Part shown: positions 6,719 to 15,579 of the stretch, piece by piece
Layout of the letters: the number at the start of each line of letters is the position of its first letter
Position numbering within the stretch: position 1 is the stretch's first letter
Source: Lichenifustis flavocetrariae
GTDB lineage: Bacteria; Pseudomonadota; Alphaproteobacteria; Rhizobiales; Beijerinckiaceae
Length of the DNA stretch: 61,186 nucleotides
Direction of reading: 5' to 3'
NCBI RefSeq assembly: GCF_026130545.1
Contig: NZ_JAMOIM010000028.1
Span: 1 to 61,186, forward strand
Made by a program: the position numbers and the translations under genes
The notes under the pieces: generated by a model
What the model saw: the letters and a program-made list of their open reading frames with translations, nothing else
Told to the model about the DNA's origin: nothing
The model's database searches: none

Positions 6719-7636
6719 TCACCCCATTCTTTGCATGTTGTCCCCACCGGTCCTGTCAGATGTCGCGACTGGTGCTCCCGCGAGGAGCAGGGCGCCATCC
6801 AGCGCATCGAGAAGAGGCGGGCTGAGCCGCATACGTGTGTCCTCCGGCAAGTGCGGACCAAGAGCCGACGCGAGGCCGCCGACGAGCGACACCCTTGGCG
6901 CCCCGCGCTGCACCAGGGCCGTAGCGAGCTCCGCAATCGCACGACCCGCTTCGACGGCAATTGCGAGTGCGGCGGCGTCGCCGATCGCGGCCGCAGCGAG
7001 AATCTGTGGCGCAAAGGCTGCGAATTCCGCCGATGTGGCTTGACGTCCCCAAGCGATCACTGCGACCGGGTCGTCTGCAAACCTCGACAAGAGATCGCTG
7101 AGCAAGGCTGTCCTTGGTTCCATCCCGTCCAAGGCCCGGAGTGCCCGTCGCCATGCTTGCCGGCCCACTACGGCGCCTGATCCGTCATCGCCCAGCAGAA
7201 ACCCACGGCCACCGAAATTCGTGTCGCTTCCATTCAAGCGCAAAACGGCCCCGCTGCCAGTGCCGGCGATCACGATCCCTCCGTCGGCTCCCGCGTGCGC
7301 CCCCAAACACGCGATGACGGCATCATTGGTGACCGCAAGGCGACCAAAGGCATGTTGCAGACGTGTCGCTACGCGTGTCGCAACCGCCGGCGAAGACACG
7401 CCCGCAAGTCCGATGCCGGCATGGCACTGCGCCGAGGGGCCGAGGGAGCTGCACGCAACCTCAACTGTCCGCTCGATGACCGCGAGGGCGTTTTCAAAAT
7501 CGAGATAGACGTTGGCAGATCCGCCTTCAGCGCTGGAAACCAGATGGCCGGCCCCATCGACGACCCTCACCCGGCACCGAGATCCACCCCCGTCGATACC
7601 GACATACAGCGAGCCACTGGCACAAGATCCGGGCAT
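6719..7636 (-). CDS. BadF/BadG-type ATPase, probable N-acetylglucosamine kinase
   Basis: A 305-residue protein of the ASKHA superfamily, BcrAD/BadF/BadG group, which includes eukaryotic-type GlcNAc kinases and bacterial amino-sugar kinases. The phosphate-binding loop is YVGIDGGGSRCRVRV near residue 12, adenosine-site motifs are VIAGTGSGAVLRL and FLLGDDGSGA, and VSLVGGLAS lies near the end. The ATG at 7636 is preferred over one 57 bases upstream because AGGTGAGG precedes it at a good distance. The gene stands alone, so the substrate is uncertain; amino-sugar recycling is the best guess. Confidence 0.8.
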   Translation of the reverse strand: MPGSCASGSLYVGIDGGGSRCRVRVVDGAGHLVSSAEGGSANVYLDFENALAVIERTVEVACSSLGPSAQCHAGIGLAGVSSPAVATRVATRLQHAFGRLAVTNDAVIACLGAHAGADGGIVIAGTGSGAVLRLNGSDTNFGGRGFLLGDDGSGAVVGRQAWRRALRALDGMEPRTALLSDLLSRFADDPVAVIAWGRQATSAEFAAFAPQILAAAAIGDAAALAIAVEAGRAIAELATALVQRGAPRVSLVGGLASALGPHLPEDTRMRLSPPLLDALDGALLLAGAPVATSDRTGGDNMQRMG

Positions 7637-7738
7637 GCCCGCCTCACCTAGTTTGAAAGGTGTTGCCTGGGCCAGCACAGCCGAGTCGATCATCCGCTGC
7701 CATGCGTCATCGAACTGACTGTCGTCGTTGGAACCTTC

Positions 7739-7984
7739 TCAGGTTCCGACCGCGTCAGACACGCATTTTTTTGTGAAGCTGGTCCGAGCGGCGCCCGCGA
7801 GCTTTTTACCGGTTGCTGTCGTGTCGCAGGTTGCACCTGCATCCTTCTGGCACTTGGTCATGAAGCTGGTCAGCGCTGCCCCGGCCAATTTCTTGGCGCT
7901 CGCGCGGGAGGTGCAAGTGTCGTCCGCCTGAGCGCAAGTCACACTAGCCGCGAAGGCGCCTGCAATTACGATGAAGCGGAGCAT
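7739..7984 (-). CDS. PsiF-repeat-like secreted small protein
   Basis: An 81-residue protein with an N-terminal signal peptide (MLRFIVIAGAFAASVTCAQA) and two copies of a KKLAGAA-TSF--KC--DA repeat. This resembles the PsiF repeat family of phosphate-starvation proteins, normally two repeats of about 30 residues with a cysteine. Four cysteines in the mature protein could form two disulfides in the periplasm. Role unknown. No Pho box was identified upstream. Confidence 0.75.
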   Translation of the reverse strand: MLRFIVIAGAFAASVTCAQADDTCTSRASAKKLAGAALTSFMTKCQKDAGATCDTTATGKKLAGAARTSFTKKCVSDAVGT

Positions 7985-8131
7985 CTCATTCCCCAGTTAG
8001 CCTAGTAGGTTAAGTGTAGCGCAGAGGCACAGGACCCGCAACGCGGTCAGAGGCAGCCTGGCAATTCGGACAGTGGGCTCAGTGGAAAACCGCCTGGGAC
8101 CGGCAATGATGCCGAGGATCAGGAGACCGAG

Positions 8132-8496
8132 TGACGAAGCGAGCACGACGGACGGATAGCCCGGCCTTCAAGGCGAAGGTGGTGTTGGCGGCGATCAGGA
8201 CGAGACGACGTTGGCCGAATCGGCGCAGCTTATGAGATCCACGCGAACCAGATCGCGGCGTGGAAGGCTCAGTTGGCCGAAGGGGCAGCCGAGATCTTTG
8301 GATCTGGTCCGGCCGGGACGCCTGCGGCACCGGCGGTGGACCTGAAGGTTCTGCACGCCAGGATCGGCGAGATGACGCTGGAGAACGATTTTTTGTCTGG
8401 TGCGCTCGGCAAGGCCGACCTTCTGAGCGCCCAGCGATGATCGACCGCCGTCATGGCTTGGCATTGTCTTCGTTGGACAGCCAAAAGTACTAATCT
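8132..8496 (+). pseudogene. IS3-family transposase remnant (OrfA plus start of OrfB)
   Basis: The region reads as a broken OrfA. It begins VTKRARRTDSPAFKAKV, loses frame near 8200, and then continues HANQIAAWKAQLAEGAAEIF and DLKVLHARIGEMTLENDFLS in another frame. Immediately after lies MIDRRHGL, the usual start of OrfB, which then ends. The helix-turn-helix and leucine-zipper parts are recognisable, but the catalytic domain is missing, so the element is dead. Confidence 0.8.
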
Positions 8497-8540
8497 TTGG
8501 CCTCGGGTGGGCCGTTTCAGTTGCTCAACTGTTCTACCTG

Positions 8541-8825
8541 GTGCCTCGGGTCTACCTCGAGGTGCTGCGGGATTTTCGTATGATCACGATCTTGACAGCG
8601 TCCAGCGCGGTCGCCGGGATCTGGATCGTCACTGTTCTGCTGCTGACGGTCGCGGCAGTCTTCTCCCTCTTGGGCAACTTCGTCTCGGAATCCGTGGTCC
8701 TCGTTTGGTGCTGGGTCGCTGTCAGTCGGGCGGAGGCAATTCAGCTGAAGCGCGTCGGACACGTGGTTCTCCGAGATGCAAAAAAGGAATCGCGCGCGTT
8801 CGATGCGCCCGGCCGAACCGTGTAA
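8541..8825 (+). CDS. hypothetical membrane protein, possibly 5'-truncated
   Basis: A 94-residue reading frame with a GTG start and two hydrophobic segments (MITILTASSAVAGIWIVTVL and TVAAVFSLLGNFVSESVVLV) followed by a basic tail. The frame stays open and hydrophobic upstream into the IS3 remnant (VLIFGLGWAVSVAQLFYLV, with no good start codon). The original gene may therefore have lost its beginning when the IS inserted. No homologue recognised. Confidence 0.35.
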   Translation: MPRVYLEVLRDFRMITILTASSAVAGIWIVTVLLLTVAAVFSLLGNFVSESVVLVWCWVAVSRAEAIQLKRVGHVVLRDAKKESRAFDAPGRTV

Positions 8826-8988
8826 AGCTATCAGGGCGGCAAAGCGGTCGAGGGGTTGGGATCATTGGACGACACTCACGCCCGCCTCGTTCCAGTGGAG
8901 AAGCACGGCTCTTTCTCGACTGCTCAGCCGCGAGAGCGTAACCAAAGTCCCTCAGCAGCGAACTTGTGCGTGCACCCGGAGGTTCACT

Positions 8989-9864
8989 GTGGAGATGCAT
9001 CAGGTCCGCTATTTTCTAGCGGTTGCGAACCACCTTAATTTCACACGAGCCGCGGATGCTCTGTGCGTTGCGCAGCCCTCGCTCACGCGGGCCATTCAGA
9101 AGCTGGAGGCTGAGCTTCAGGGCCCTCTGTTCCGGCGAGAGCGAGCCAACACCCACCTCACAGAACTCGGGCAGGTGATGCTGCCGTATCTTCAGGCCGC
9201 GTTCGATGCCGCCGAGGCAGCCAAACGCCAGGCGCGCATCGTGCAGAAGCGGGAGGCGGGATCGTTGAGCTTGGGTGTCTGCGCCGGGATCGATGCGAGA
9301 GGGCCGGCCGAGCTCGTTTTCGACATCATCCGCAATATGGAAAATGTCGAAGTCTCCGTTGAGATCGCAGAACCGGAGGCCATCGAGCGGCGTCTAATAG
9401 GCGGTGACTTCGACGCGGCGCTCATGGCGCCCGTCTCAGACTTGCGCGAACGCTTCGATCTGCATGTCATTCACGATGACGCAATGGTGGTCGCCTTCGC
9501 GAACGGCCACGACTTCGCGAGACACGACCGTGTCGAACTCGAGGCGCTCGACGGCGAGCCGCTCATCGAACGCACGGACTGCCACTTTGAAAAGGCTCTT
9601 GCGGCGATCATGCACCAGCGCGGCGTCACGCGGATCGTCCGACATAACAGCAACGATCCCTGCTGGACTGCTGAATTCGTACGCAGTGGCCTGGGCTGCG
9701 CAATCATGCCGGCGGCCATGGCCGCGAGCCATTCGCTCCAATTTCGGGTTCTCGACGGATTGACCTTGCGGCACGCCACGATGCTCGCGACTGTGCGGGG
9801 ACGGCGATATTCCACCGCTTTGGCGGCCCTGATGCAGTCGATCCGGCAGAGGTCGCGATCCTGA
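8989..9864 (+). CDS. LysR-family transcriptional regulator
   Basis: A 291-residue LysR regulator. The winged HTH is clear at residues 1-65 (VRYFLAVANHLNFTRAADAL, VAQPSLTRAIQKLEAEL, LFRRER), followed by a periplasmic-binding-like effector domain. The GTG at 8989 is chosen because GGAGG lies six bases upstream and the family often begins MEMHQVRYFLA. The gene ends one base before the convergent peroxiredoxin gene, so it may respond to oxidative or thiol stress. That link is only positional. Confidence 0.88.
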   Translation: MEMHQVRYFLAVANHLNFTRAADALCVAQPSLTRAIQKLEAELQGPLFRRERANTHLTELGQVMLPYLQAAFDAAEAAKRQARIVQKREAGSLSLGVCAGIDARGPAELVFDIIRNMENVEVSVEIAEPEAIERRLIGGDFDAALMAPVSDLRERFDLHVIHDDAMVVAFANGHDFARHDRVELEALDGEPLIERTDCHFEKALAAIMHQRGVTRIVRHNSNDPCWTAEFVRSGLGCAIMPAAMAASHSLQFRVLDGLTLRHATMLATVRGRRYSTALAALMQSIRQRSRS

Positions 9865-10512
9865 TCAACACGACAATCGCCCTCGTTGCAGTTCCTCGAC
9901 CAGGATTTTCGGGTCGAGCCTGCGCGTGAAATCCGACTCGAGATATGAGAGCGAGATGACACCATTGGCGCCAACGATGAAATCGGCGGGGATCGGCAGG
10001 AGCCACGACCCCGTGCTCAATTCCCGCGAGAGATCGAACTGCCTGGCCAAGTAAAACATTCGGAGGCTTTCTGGCACCAGATAGACGAGGCCGTATTGTA
10101 GAGCGACTCCAAGCATCGGATCCCGTAGCAGGTAGGCCGACGGTCCTAGTGTGGCGACTTCGCCGATCAGCTTTGCGCTCGCAGGCTCGGGAGAAACCAA
10201 CACCAGGCTGGCGCCAAGCCGGGCCATGTCGGGCTGGCTAGCCAGCAGAGCATCGAGTTCGGCACGGCAGAACGAGCACCACTCGCCACGGAAGAAGCTC
10301 ATGACGATGGGGCCGTCTCGCAAAAGCTCCGAGAGTACGACGACACGGCCATCGGCGGTCGACAGGGCGAAGTCGGGCGCCCGATCGCCAACCCGCTTCG
10401 CTCTCGCCGGCACACCCCAGAGCTCAAGTTGCCTGGCGGCGTCGGCGATCTGGTCGAGATAGGCAGGCTCGGCCGATGCACGCCTTGCACAGAGTTCAGC
10501 TTGCAAAGACAT
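9865..10512 (-). CDS. AhpC/TSA-type peroxiredoxin-like protein
   Basis: A 215-residue thioredoxin-fold protein. VGDRAPDFALSTADGRVV starts the domain, and the redox site is the CxxC in FFRGEWCSFC, in the place where peroxiredoxins have their peroxidatic cysteine. Such proteins reduce peroxides or act as thiol oxidoreductases in the cytoplasm; no signal peptide is present. The first 50 residues are a helical extension. The ATG at 10512 begins MSLQAELCARR; an upstream extension is possible but looks unlike coding sequence. Confidence 0.82.
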   Translation of the reverse strand: MSLQAELCARRASAEPAYLDQIADAARQLELWGVPARAKRVGDRAPDFALSTADGRVVVLSELLRDGPIVMSFFRGEWCSFCRAELDALLASQPDMARLGASLVLVSPEPASAKLIGEVATLGPSAYLLRDPMLGVALQYGLVYLVPESLRMFYLARQFDLSRELSTGSWLLPIPADFIVGANGVISLSYLESDFTRRLDPKILVEELQRGRLSC

Positions 10513-10838
10513 AACCGCGCCCTCTGGGTCTCGAACCGCTGTGATCAACGACGCCCGCCCCCAGTGGCAAAGCCGGGTGTACCCAACGAAGGCCGATGGA
10601 GGAAGACGGACGGCGTGAGCGCCTCTCAGGGCAAACCGAATCCGGTCCTCGACCGTACAAATCTGATCCGGCAATCACGGATCACGCGAAGCACGTTCGA
10701 TGCAGTGCGCGCGTAGCTACGTCAAGACATGAAAACCATAGCTTTTAGGCATTTCCAATCCTTGGTGGGATGCCGTGAGGTTGGGTTCCGCAGGCTGCTG
10801 TTCGCGCCGGTCTCCGGTCCTGCATCCTCCGAGGTTAA
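10513..10838. other. intergenic region with divergent promoters
   Basis: This 326-base gap separates the leftward peroxiredoxin gene from the rightward seven-gene operon. Short open frames exist on both strands but lack ribosome-binding sites and recognisable protein character. It must contain the promoters for both units; I see no clear operator or terminator. Confidence 0.5.
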
Positions 10839-11552
10839 ATGTCGTCCACTCAGCGCGCCCTTCTTCACCCACGATCCCAGCGACTTCATCCCTGGCCTTT
10901 GCGGATCATGCATTGGACCAATGCCGTCGCGGTGCTGATGATGATCGCCAGCGGTTGGCGGATCTGGAACAACGATCCGATCTTCCCCGCGATCGAGTTT
11001 CCCGTCACCTGGACGCTCGGCGGCGAACCGGCCCTCACCTATCGGCTGCATGGCGATGCCGGGTTCGGCAATGCCTTGCTCTGGCACTTCGCCTTCATGT
11101 GGCTCCTTGTCCTCAACGGCCTCGCTTACCTGGCCTATGGGGTTGTGACGGGTCGCTTCCGCCGCATGCTTTGGCCGATCCGGCCAGCGGACTTGGTTGC
11201 GACTATCAAGGACGCATTGCGGTTCAAGCTCGGGCATGACGACGTCACCATGTACAACGCCGTTCAGAAGGTTCTGTACGTCGGGGTGATGGCCGCGCTC
11301 GTGGTGATCGTCGCGGCGGGACTCGCGATCTGGAAGCCCGTGCAACTGCATTGGCTCACCGCGCTCTTCGGCGGCTTCCAGGGCGCACGCCTCGTGCATT
11401 TCCTGGCCATGAGCGCAATCGTGGCATTTCTCGTCGTCCATGTCGCGCTGGCGCTGCTCGTGCCTCGCACGCTGTTGGCAATGGTGACCGGCGGACCCAG
11501 TGTCCCGGCGAGGCGCTTGCCGGCCTCCCTGCACACCGTTCCGGGAGAATGA
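10839..11552 (+). CDS. cytochrome b561-type membrane subunit
   Basis: A 237-residue integral membrane protein with four main hydrophobic segments and paired histidines (LRIMHWTNAVAVL, TYRLHGDAGFGN, WHFAFMWLLVLNG, VHFLAMSAIVAFLVVHVALA) typical of di-haem cytochrome b561/hydrogenase b-type subunits. These pass electrons between quinone and a partner enzyme. The partner is evidently the molybdoenzyme that starts four bases after its stop. It is the first gene of the seven-gene operon. Confidence 0.85.
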   Translation: MSSTQRALLHPRSQRLHPWPLRIMHWTNAVAVLMMIASGWRIWNNDPIFPAIEFPVTWTLGGEPALTYRLHGDAGFGNALLWHFAFMWLLVLNGLAYLAYGVVTGRFRRMLWPIRPADLVATIKDALRFKLGHDDVTMYNAVQKVLYVGVMAALVVIVAAGLAIWKPVQLHWLTALFGGFQGARLVHFLAMSAIVAFLVVHVALALLVPRTLLAMVTGGPSVPARRLPASLHTVPGE

Positions 11553-11555
11553 CCG

Positions 11556-12347
11556 GTGAGTGACGCTCCCCGCTTCGCATCGATGTTCAAGCCAGCCGGG
11601 GGTGTCGATCAGACGATCCTTTCCGAGCAGGCCCATCTTGTCGCTTCCATCAATCGGCGCGGCCTCTTGCGCGGCGCCGTCAGCCTGGGGGCGCTGACCA
11701 TGCTGACCGGCTGCGATGTGTCCAACGACGAGCAGGTCCGCGGAGTGCTGAAGCGCGTCTCCGCCTGGAACGACCGCGTCCAGACCACCCTGTTCGACCC
11801 CAACAAGCTCGCGCCAACCTATTCGGAGGCCGAGGTCCTCAAGCCGCCGCGCTATAACGCCTACTATCCTATCGACAAGGTCAAGCCGGTCGACCGGACC
11901 GTATGGCGGTTGGAACTGACGGGGCTCGTGTCGGACAAGCGCCCGTGGAACGTCTCTCAGTTCGCGGCCATGCCGCAGGAAGAATGGATCATCCGGCACG
12001 TTTGCGTGGAGGGGTGGGACTACGTCGGTCAATGGTCGGGCGTGAATCTTCGGGTGTTCCTCGAAAAGATCGGCGCCGATACGACCGCCGCCTATGTGAA
12101 CTTCCGCTGCGCCGATGGCTACACCTCGTCCATCGACATGCCGACGGCGCTGCATCCGCAGACCATCCTGGCGACCAAATATGCCCGCGAGACCCTGGCC
12201 GATCCATTCGGCGCGCCGCTGCGGCTGCGGACGGCGACCAAGCTCGGATTCAAAAATCCGAAATGGATCACCGGGCTGGAGGTCAGCAACACCCGTGGCG
12301 GCGGCTATTGGGAGGACCGGGGCTACAATTGGTTCTCGGGGCTCTGA
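11556..12347 (+). CDS. sulfite-oxidase-fold molybdopterin oxidoreductase
   Basis: A 263-residue protein of the SUOX/MsrP-like family. Cys150 in RHVCVEGWDYVGQWSG is the expected molybdenum ligand. The N-terminus carries NRRGLLRG followed by a hydrophobic stretch ending LTGC, suggesting Tat export, possibly with lipid attachment at the cysteine. With the cytochrome b561 it should form a membrane-bound periplasmic oxidoreductase. The substrate is unknown; the location in an operon of glycosyltransferases hints at an unusual metabolite. The GTG start is preceded by GGGAG. Confidence 0.88.
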   Translation: MSDAPRFASMFKPAGGVDQTILSEQAHLVASINRRGLLRGAVSLGALTMLTGCDVSNDEQVRGVLKRVSAWNDRVQTTLFDPNKLAPTYSEAEVLKPPRYNAYYPIDKVKPVDRTVWRLELTGLVSDKRPWNVSQFAAMPQEEWIIRHVCVEGWDYVGQWSGVNLRVFLEKIGADTTAAYVNFRCADGYTSSIDMPTALHPQTILATKYARETLADPFGAPLRLRTATKLGFKNPKWITGLEVSNTRGGGYWEDRGYNWFSGL

Positions 12348-13165
12348 TGCTCGCATCGTCGTTCTCCGAGACGAGCCCCCGAGGCAGGTCATGCGGCATC
12401 GCCGTGATGGCCAAGGCATCCGCCCCTGGCCGCACAAAAACGCGCTTGGTGCCGCCGCTGACGTTCGAGGAAGCCGCGGACTTCAACACCGCCTTCCTGC
12501 GCGACATGGCCGCGAAGATGCTTCTTGCCGCCCGGCAGTGTCCAATCGCCCCCTTCATGGCTTTCGGACCGCCAGGGTCCGAACCGTTCTTCCGCGACAT
12601 TCTCCCGACTGGCGTGGGTCTCATCGAGTCCTGGCTGCCAAACTTCGGCCAATGCCTGTTTCGGGCGATTTCCGCCCTGCTGGACTTGGGGCATGGTTCG
12701 GCTTGCGTGCTCAATGCCGACAGTCCGACCTTGCCGGTCGGCTACCTCGTCGAGGCGGCGCGCGTCCTGGATGAGCCAGCAGACCGAATGGTCCTCGGCC
12801 CTTCGACCGATGGAGGCTACTACCTGCTGGGGGTCAAGCAAGCGCATCGGCGTTTGTTCGAGGACGTGGACTGGAGCACGGAGTACGTCGCCGCGCAGAC
12901 GCTCGATCGAGCCTCCGAGATCGGTCTTCCCGTACACTTGTTGCCGACCTGGTACGACGTCGATGATGCGGCCAGCCTTGATTTGGCTTTGAGGGACCTG
13001 ACGGCTGGAGGGGACGCTGCAAACATGCCGGCGGGGCGACCGAGCGCGACGCTCGCCTTGATGCGACGGCTCGGTGGGCAACACTTGGCGGATCGCCTTG
13101 GCCTGGTTCAGTCGGAACCTACCTTCTCGCCTTCGGCCCCTGCGTTGAGCGGGGCGCGGGTTTGA
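12347..13165 (+). CDS. DUF2064 glycosyltransferase-like protein (TIGR04282 type)
   Basis: A 272-residue GT-A-fold protein. AVMAKASAPGRTKTRLVPPL matches the start of the TIGR04282 family, named for its association with radical SAM and arsenosugar genes. VLNADSPTLP supplies the DxD-like nucleotide-sugar site, and GPSTDGGYYLLG is the second family motif. Start and upstream stop overlap by one base (TGATG). It probably transfers a sugar or nucleotide onto the operon's product. Confidence 0.85.
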   Translation: MLASSFSETSPRGRSCGIAVMAKASAPGRTKTRLVPPLTFEEAADFNTAFLRDMAAKMLLAARQCPIAPFMAFGPPGSEPFFRDILPTGVGLIESWLPNFGQCLFRAISALLDLGHGSACVLNADSPTLPVGYLVEAARVLDEPADRMVLGPSTDGGYYLLGVKQAHRRLFEDVDWSTEYVAAQTLDRASEIGLPVHLLPTWYDVDDAASLDLALRDLTAGGDAANMPAGRPSATLALMRRLGGQHLADRLGLVQSEPTFSPSAPALSGARV

Positions 13166-14502
13166 GTTCGGAAGCAACGTCGGGTGGTTGGTCACCTACG
13201 GCCCCCATCTGCATGCCTGCGCTGGTTCGGTCGCCAGGAGTGGTTGCCGCTTTGGGCCTGGCGATGCTTGTTCTGGAAGGTTCCGCGTTGGCGGCACAGA
13301 GCTTCGATGCGCTGCACGCCAATCTCGTTTTCACCCTAGCAGAGGGCGTGGCCTATATCGCGGCGGTTGCGCTGCTTCTGCGAGGTGCCCCGGTCTCATT
13401 GCCCGTTGTCCTGGCACTGGCGTTGGCGTTCCGGCTGATGGTGCTGTTCGCCGCGCCGTTCCACTCCACAGATATTTACCGGTACGTCTGGGACGGGAAA
13501 GTCCAGGGCGCGGGGATCAACCCCTATCTGCATGTCCCGAACGACCCGGCGCTCGCGGCGCTGCGCGATGCCGCCATATGGCCTCGCATCAACCGGGCGG
13601 ATTACGCTCCCACTATCTATCCACCTATGGCGCAGGCGCTCTTCTTCATGGTTACGCGCGTCAGCGCGTCCGTGACGGGAATGAAGCTCGCGCTCGTGGC
13701 TCTGGAAGGGGTCACGGCCTGGGCGATCCTGCGCCTGCTCGACATGGCCGGCCTGCCGCGCTCGCGCCTCCTTGTCTATGCGTGGAGCCCCTTGGTGATC
13801 TGGGAGGTGGCGGGAGCAGGTCATGTCGATGCCGCCATGACCGCCTTCGTGGCCTTTGCGGTTCTGGCGCGTGTGCGGGACCGCGATGGTTTCGCGGGAC
13901 TCGCACTCGGCGCCGCGGTGCTGATCAAGTTCCTGCCGATTGTGATTTTGCCCGCCGTCTGGCGACGGTGGAACTGGACTTTGCCGGCCGCCGTCGTGGC
14001 CATGCTGGTGATCGGCTACCTGCCGTATCTCGGCGCGGGCTGGAAGGTGCTGGGGTTTCTTCCGAGCTATGCTGGCGAAGAGGGCTTGCGTGACGGAACG
14101 GGCTTCTGGATCGCACGGCTTGTCGGCCGCCTTACGGGGAGGCCGATCCCGCCGATCCTTTTCGTCTGCGCCACCGGCCTCGTCATGGGTGTGCTGGCCA
14201 TTGCCATCACCGTGAAGATCGATGAGCGGGCACGTCCGATCGTCGGTTCGCTGGTTCTTGCCGCCGCCGGCATGGTCGCCCTTTCGCCGGTTTATCCGTG
14301 GTATTTTGTCTGGCTCGTGCCGTTCCTCTGCTTTGTGCCGAGCCCGCCGCTCCTCTGGCTGACCGCCGGCGGCGCGTTGCTCTACTGGGACGATGCCAGG
14401 ACTGTGCCGTGGATGCGCGATGTCCTTTTCGGCGGCGCGGGTGTTCTCGCCGCCGCCATGCTGGTGGGCCGCTTCGCTCCCACTCGATCAGGAAGCCGAT
14501 GA
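13162..14502 (+). CDS. GT-C type polyprenyl-linked glycosyltransferase (GT87/DUF2029-like)
   Basis: A 446-residue polytopic membrane protein with about ten hydrophobic segments. The loop STDIYRYVWDGKVQGAGINP contains the D-Y-YxWDG motif common in GT-C mannosyltransferase-like enzymes that use polyprenyl-phosphate sugars on the periplasmic side. VYPWYFVWLVPF near the C-terminus is also typical. A TTG start overlaps the preceding stop by four bases. It likely adds a sugar from a lipid carrier that the GT2 gene in the operon could make. Confidence 0.8.
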   Translation: MSSEATSGGWSPTAPICMPALVRSPGVVAALGLAMLVLEGSALAAQSFDALHANLVFTLAEGVAYIAAVALLLRGAPVSLPVVLALALAFRLMVLFAAPFHSTDIYRYVWDGKVQGAGINPYLHVPNDPALAALRDAAIWPRINRADYAPTIYPPMAQALFFMVTRVSASVTGMKLALVALEGVTAWAILRLLDMAGLPRSRLLVYAWSPLVIWEVAGAGHVDAAMTAFVAFAVLARVRDRDGFAGLALGAAVLIKFLPIVILPAVWRRWNWTLPAAVVAMLVIGYLPYLGAGWKVLGFLPSYAGEEGLRDGTGFWIARLVGRLTGRPIPPILFVCATGLVMGVLAIAITVKIDERARPIVGSLVLAAAGMVALSPVYPWYFVWLVPFLCFVPSPPLLWLTAGGALLYWDDARTVPWMRDVLFGGAGVLAAAMLVGRFAPTRSGSR

Positions 14503-15578
14503 CCCACGTCACGACCGCAACACGAACGGACCTGAACCCGCGTCGCTACCACGAGTCCGCGCCCGCGTTCCCGGTCGCGCGGGCCGAGCAGCCGCCGGTC
14601 TGCCTCTATCTGGAGACGACCAACCGCTGCAACTTGCTCTGCACCACATGTCCCCGCACCTACGTCGAACTCGAACCTCCCGCCGATATGAGTTGGGAGC
14701 TGTTCACCTCCATCGTCGACCAAGTGCCGGAGGCGAGGCGTGCCGTGCTGCACGGCGTGGGCGAGCCCATGCTGGTCAAGAACCTGGCCCGCATGGTGCG
14801 CTATCTCAAGGATCGCGGGACCTACGTCCTGTTCAACACCAACGGCACACTGTTGAACGACAGGAACGGCCGCGCGATGATCGACGCGGGCCTCGACGAA
14901 TTGCGGGTGTCGCTCGACGCCTCGACGCGGGAATCCTACCTCGCGGTTCGCGGCAAGGACTACTTCCATCGCATCCTCCGCAACGTGCGTGCCTTCCGCA
15001 CGCTGCAGGAGCGGGAGGGCCACACCAACCCGCGCGTCTCGGCCTGGTTGACCGGGCTGAAGGAGACCTTGCCGGAACTGCCAGCCTTCGTGCGAGTGGC
15101 GGCGGACCTTGGCGTCAAGGAAGTCTATCTCCAGCGCCTCGTCTATTTCGACGAGGCCATCGGTCACGCGCGGCCCGACCAAGCGCTTTACGAAAAGATG
15201 TCCCGCGAAGATGCAGCGTTCCTGGCCGAGGCGGAAGCGACGGCGGAGAGTCTCGGAGTCACCTTTTCGGCATCCGGGGCGGCCTCCGAGCCGGGCATGA
15301 GCCTGAAGCGCGAGGAGAAGGGCGCGGGCCGGAGTCCGTGGTCGATGTGCCGTCGACCCTGGACGGTCATGTATTTCACCGCAAACGGGCGGGCCCTGCC
15401 GTGCTGCATCGCGCCTTTCGCGCAGCGCGGCTACGAGCACTACACACTAGGCGACGCCACTCAGAGCAGCCTGCGCGACATCTGGAATGGCGAGGCCTAC
15501 ACCGACTTTCGCAAGGCCTTGCTGTCCGACATGCCGCCATCCGCCTGTGCAGGGTGTGGCATGCGCTGGAGCCTCTGA
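14499..15578 (+). CDS. radical SAM/SPASM protein
   Basis: A 359-residue radical SAM enzyme. The 4Fe-4S-binding CxxxCxxC is Cys44, Cys48 and Cys51 in TTNRCNLLCTTC. GVGEPM and NTNGTLL match the SAM-binding motifs. The C-terminal cysteines (WSMCRRPW, ALPCCIAPF, CAGCGMRW) form a SPASM or twitch cluster region. Such enzymes perform radical chemistry on peptides, sugars or lipids. It overlaps the previous gene by four bases. No precursor-peptide gene is seen nearby. Confidence 0.9.
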   Translation: MTHVTTATRTDLNPRRYHESAPAFPVARAEQPPVCLYLETTNRCNLLCTTCPRTYVELEPPADMSWELFTSIVDQVPEARRAVLHGVGEPMLVKNLARMVRYLKDRGTYVLFNTNGTLLNDRNGRAMIDAGLDELRVSLDASTRESYLAVRGKDYFHRILRNVRAFRTLQEREGHTNPRVSAWLTGLKETLPELPAFVRVAADLGVKEVYLQRLVYFDEAIGHARPDQALYEKMSREDAAFLAEAEATAESLGVTFSASGAASEPGMSLKREEKGAGRSPWSMCRRPWTVMYFTANGRALPCCIAPFAQRGYEHYTLGDATQSSLRDIWNGEAYTDFRKALLSDMPPSACAGCGMRWSL

Positions 15579-15579
15579 G

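Noticed and set aside
10722-12437. A 571-residue open frame on the minus strand across the cytochrome b and molybdoenzyme genes
   Set aside because: It lies antisense to two proteins with clear family motifs, is low-complexity (Arg/His/Gly/Asp-rich), and has no recognisable domain; long antisense frames are common in GC-rich DNA.
14382-15440. A 352-residue minus-strand frame over the radical SAM gene
   Set aside because: The plus strand carries CxxxCxxC and SPASM motifs in frame; the antisense frame has typical shadow composition.
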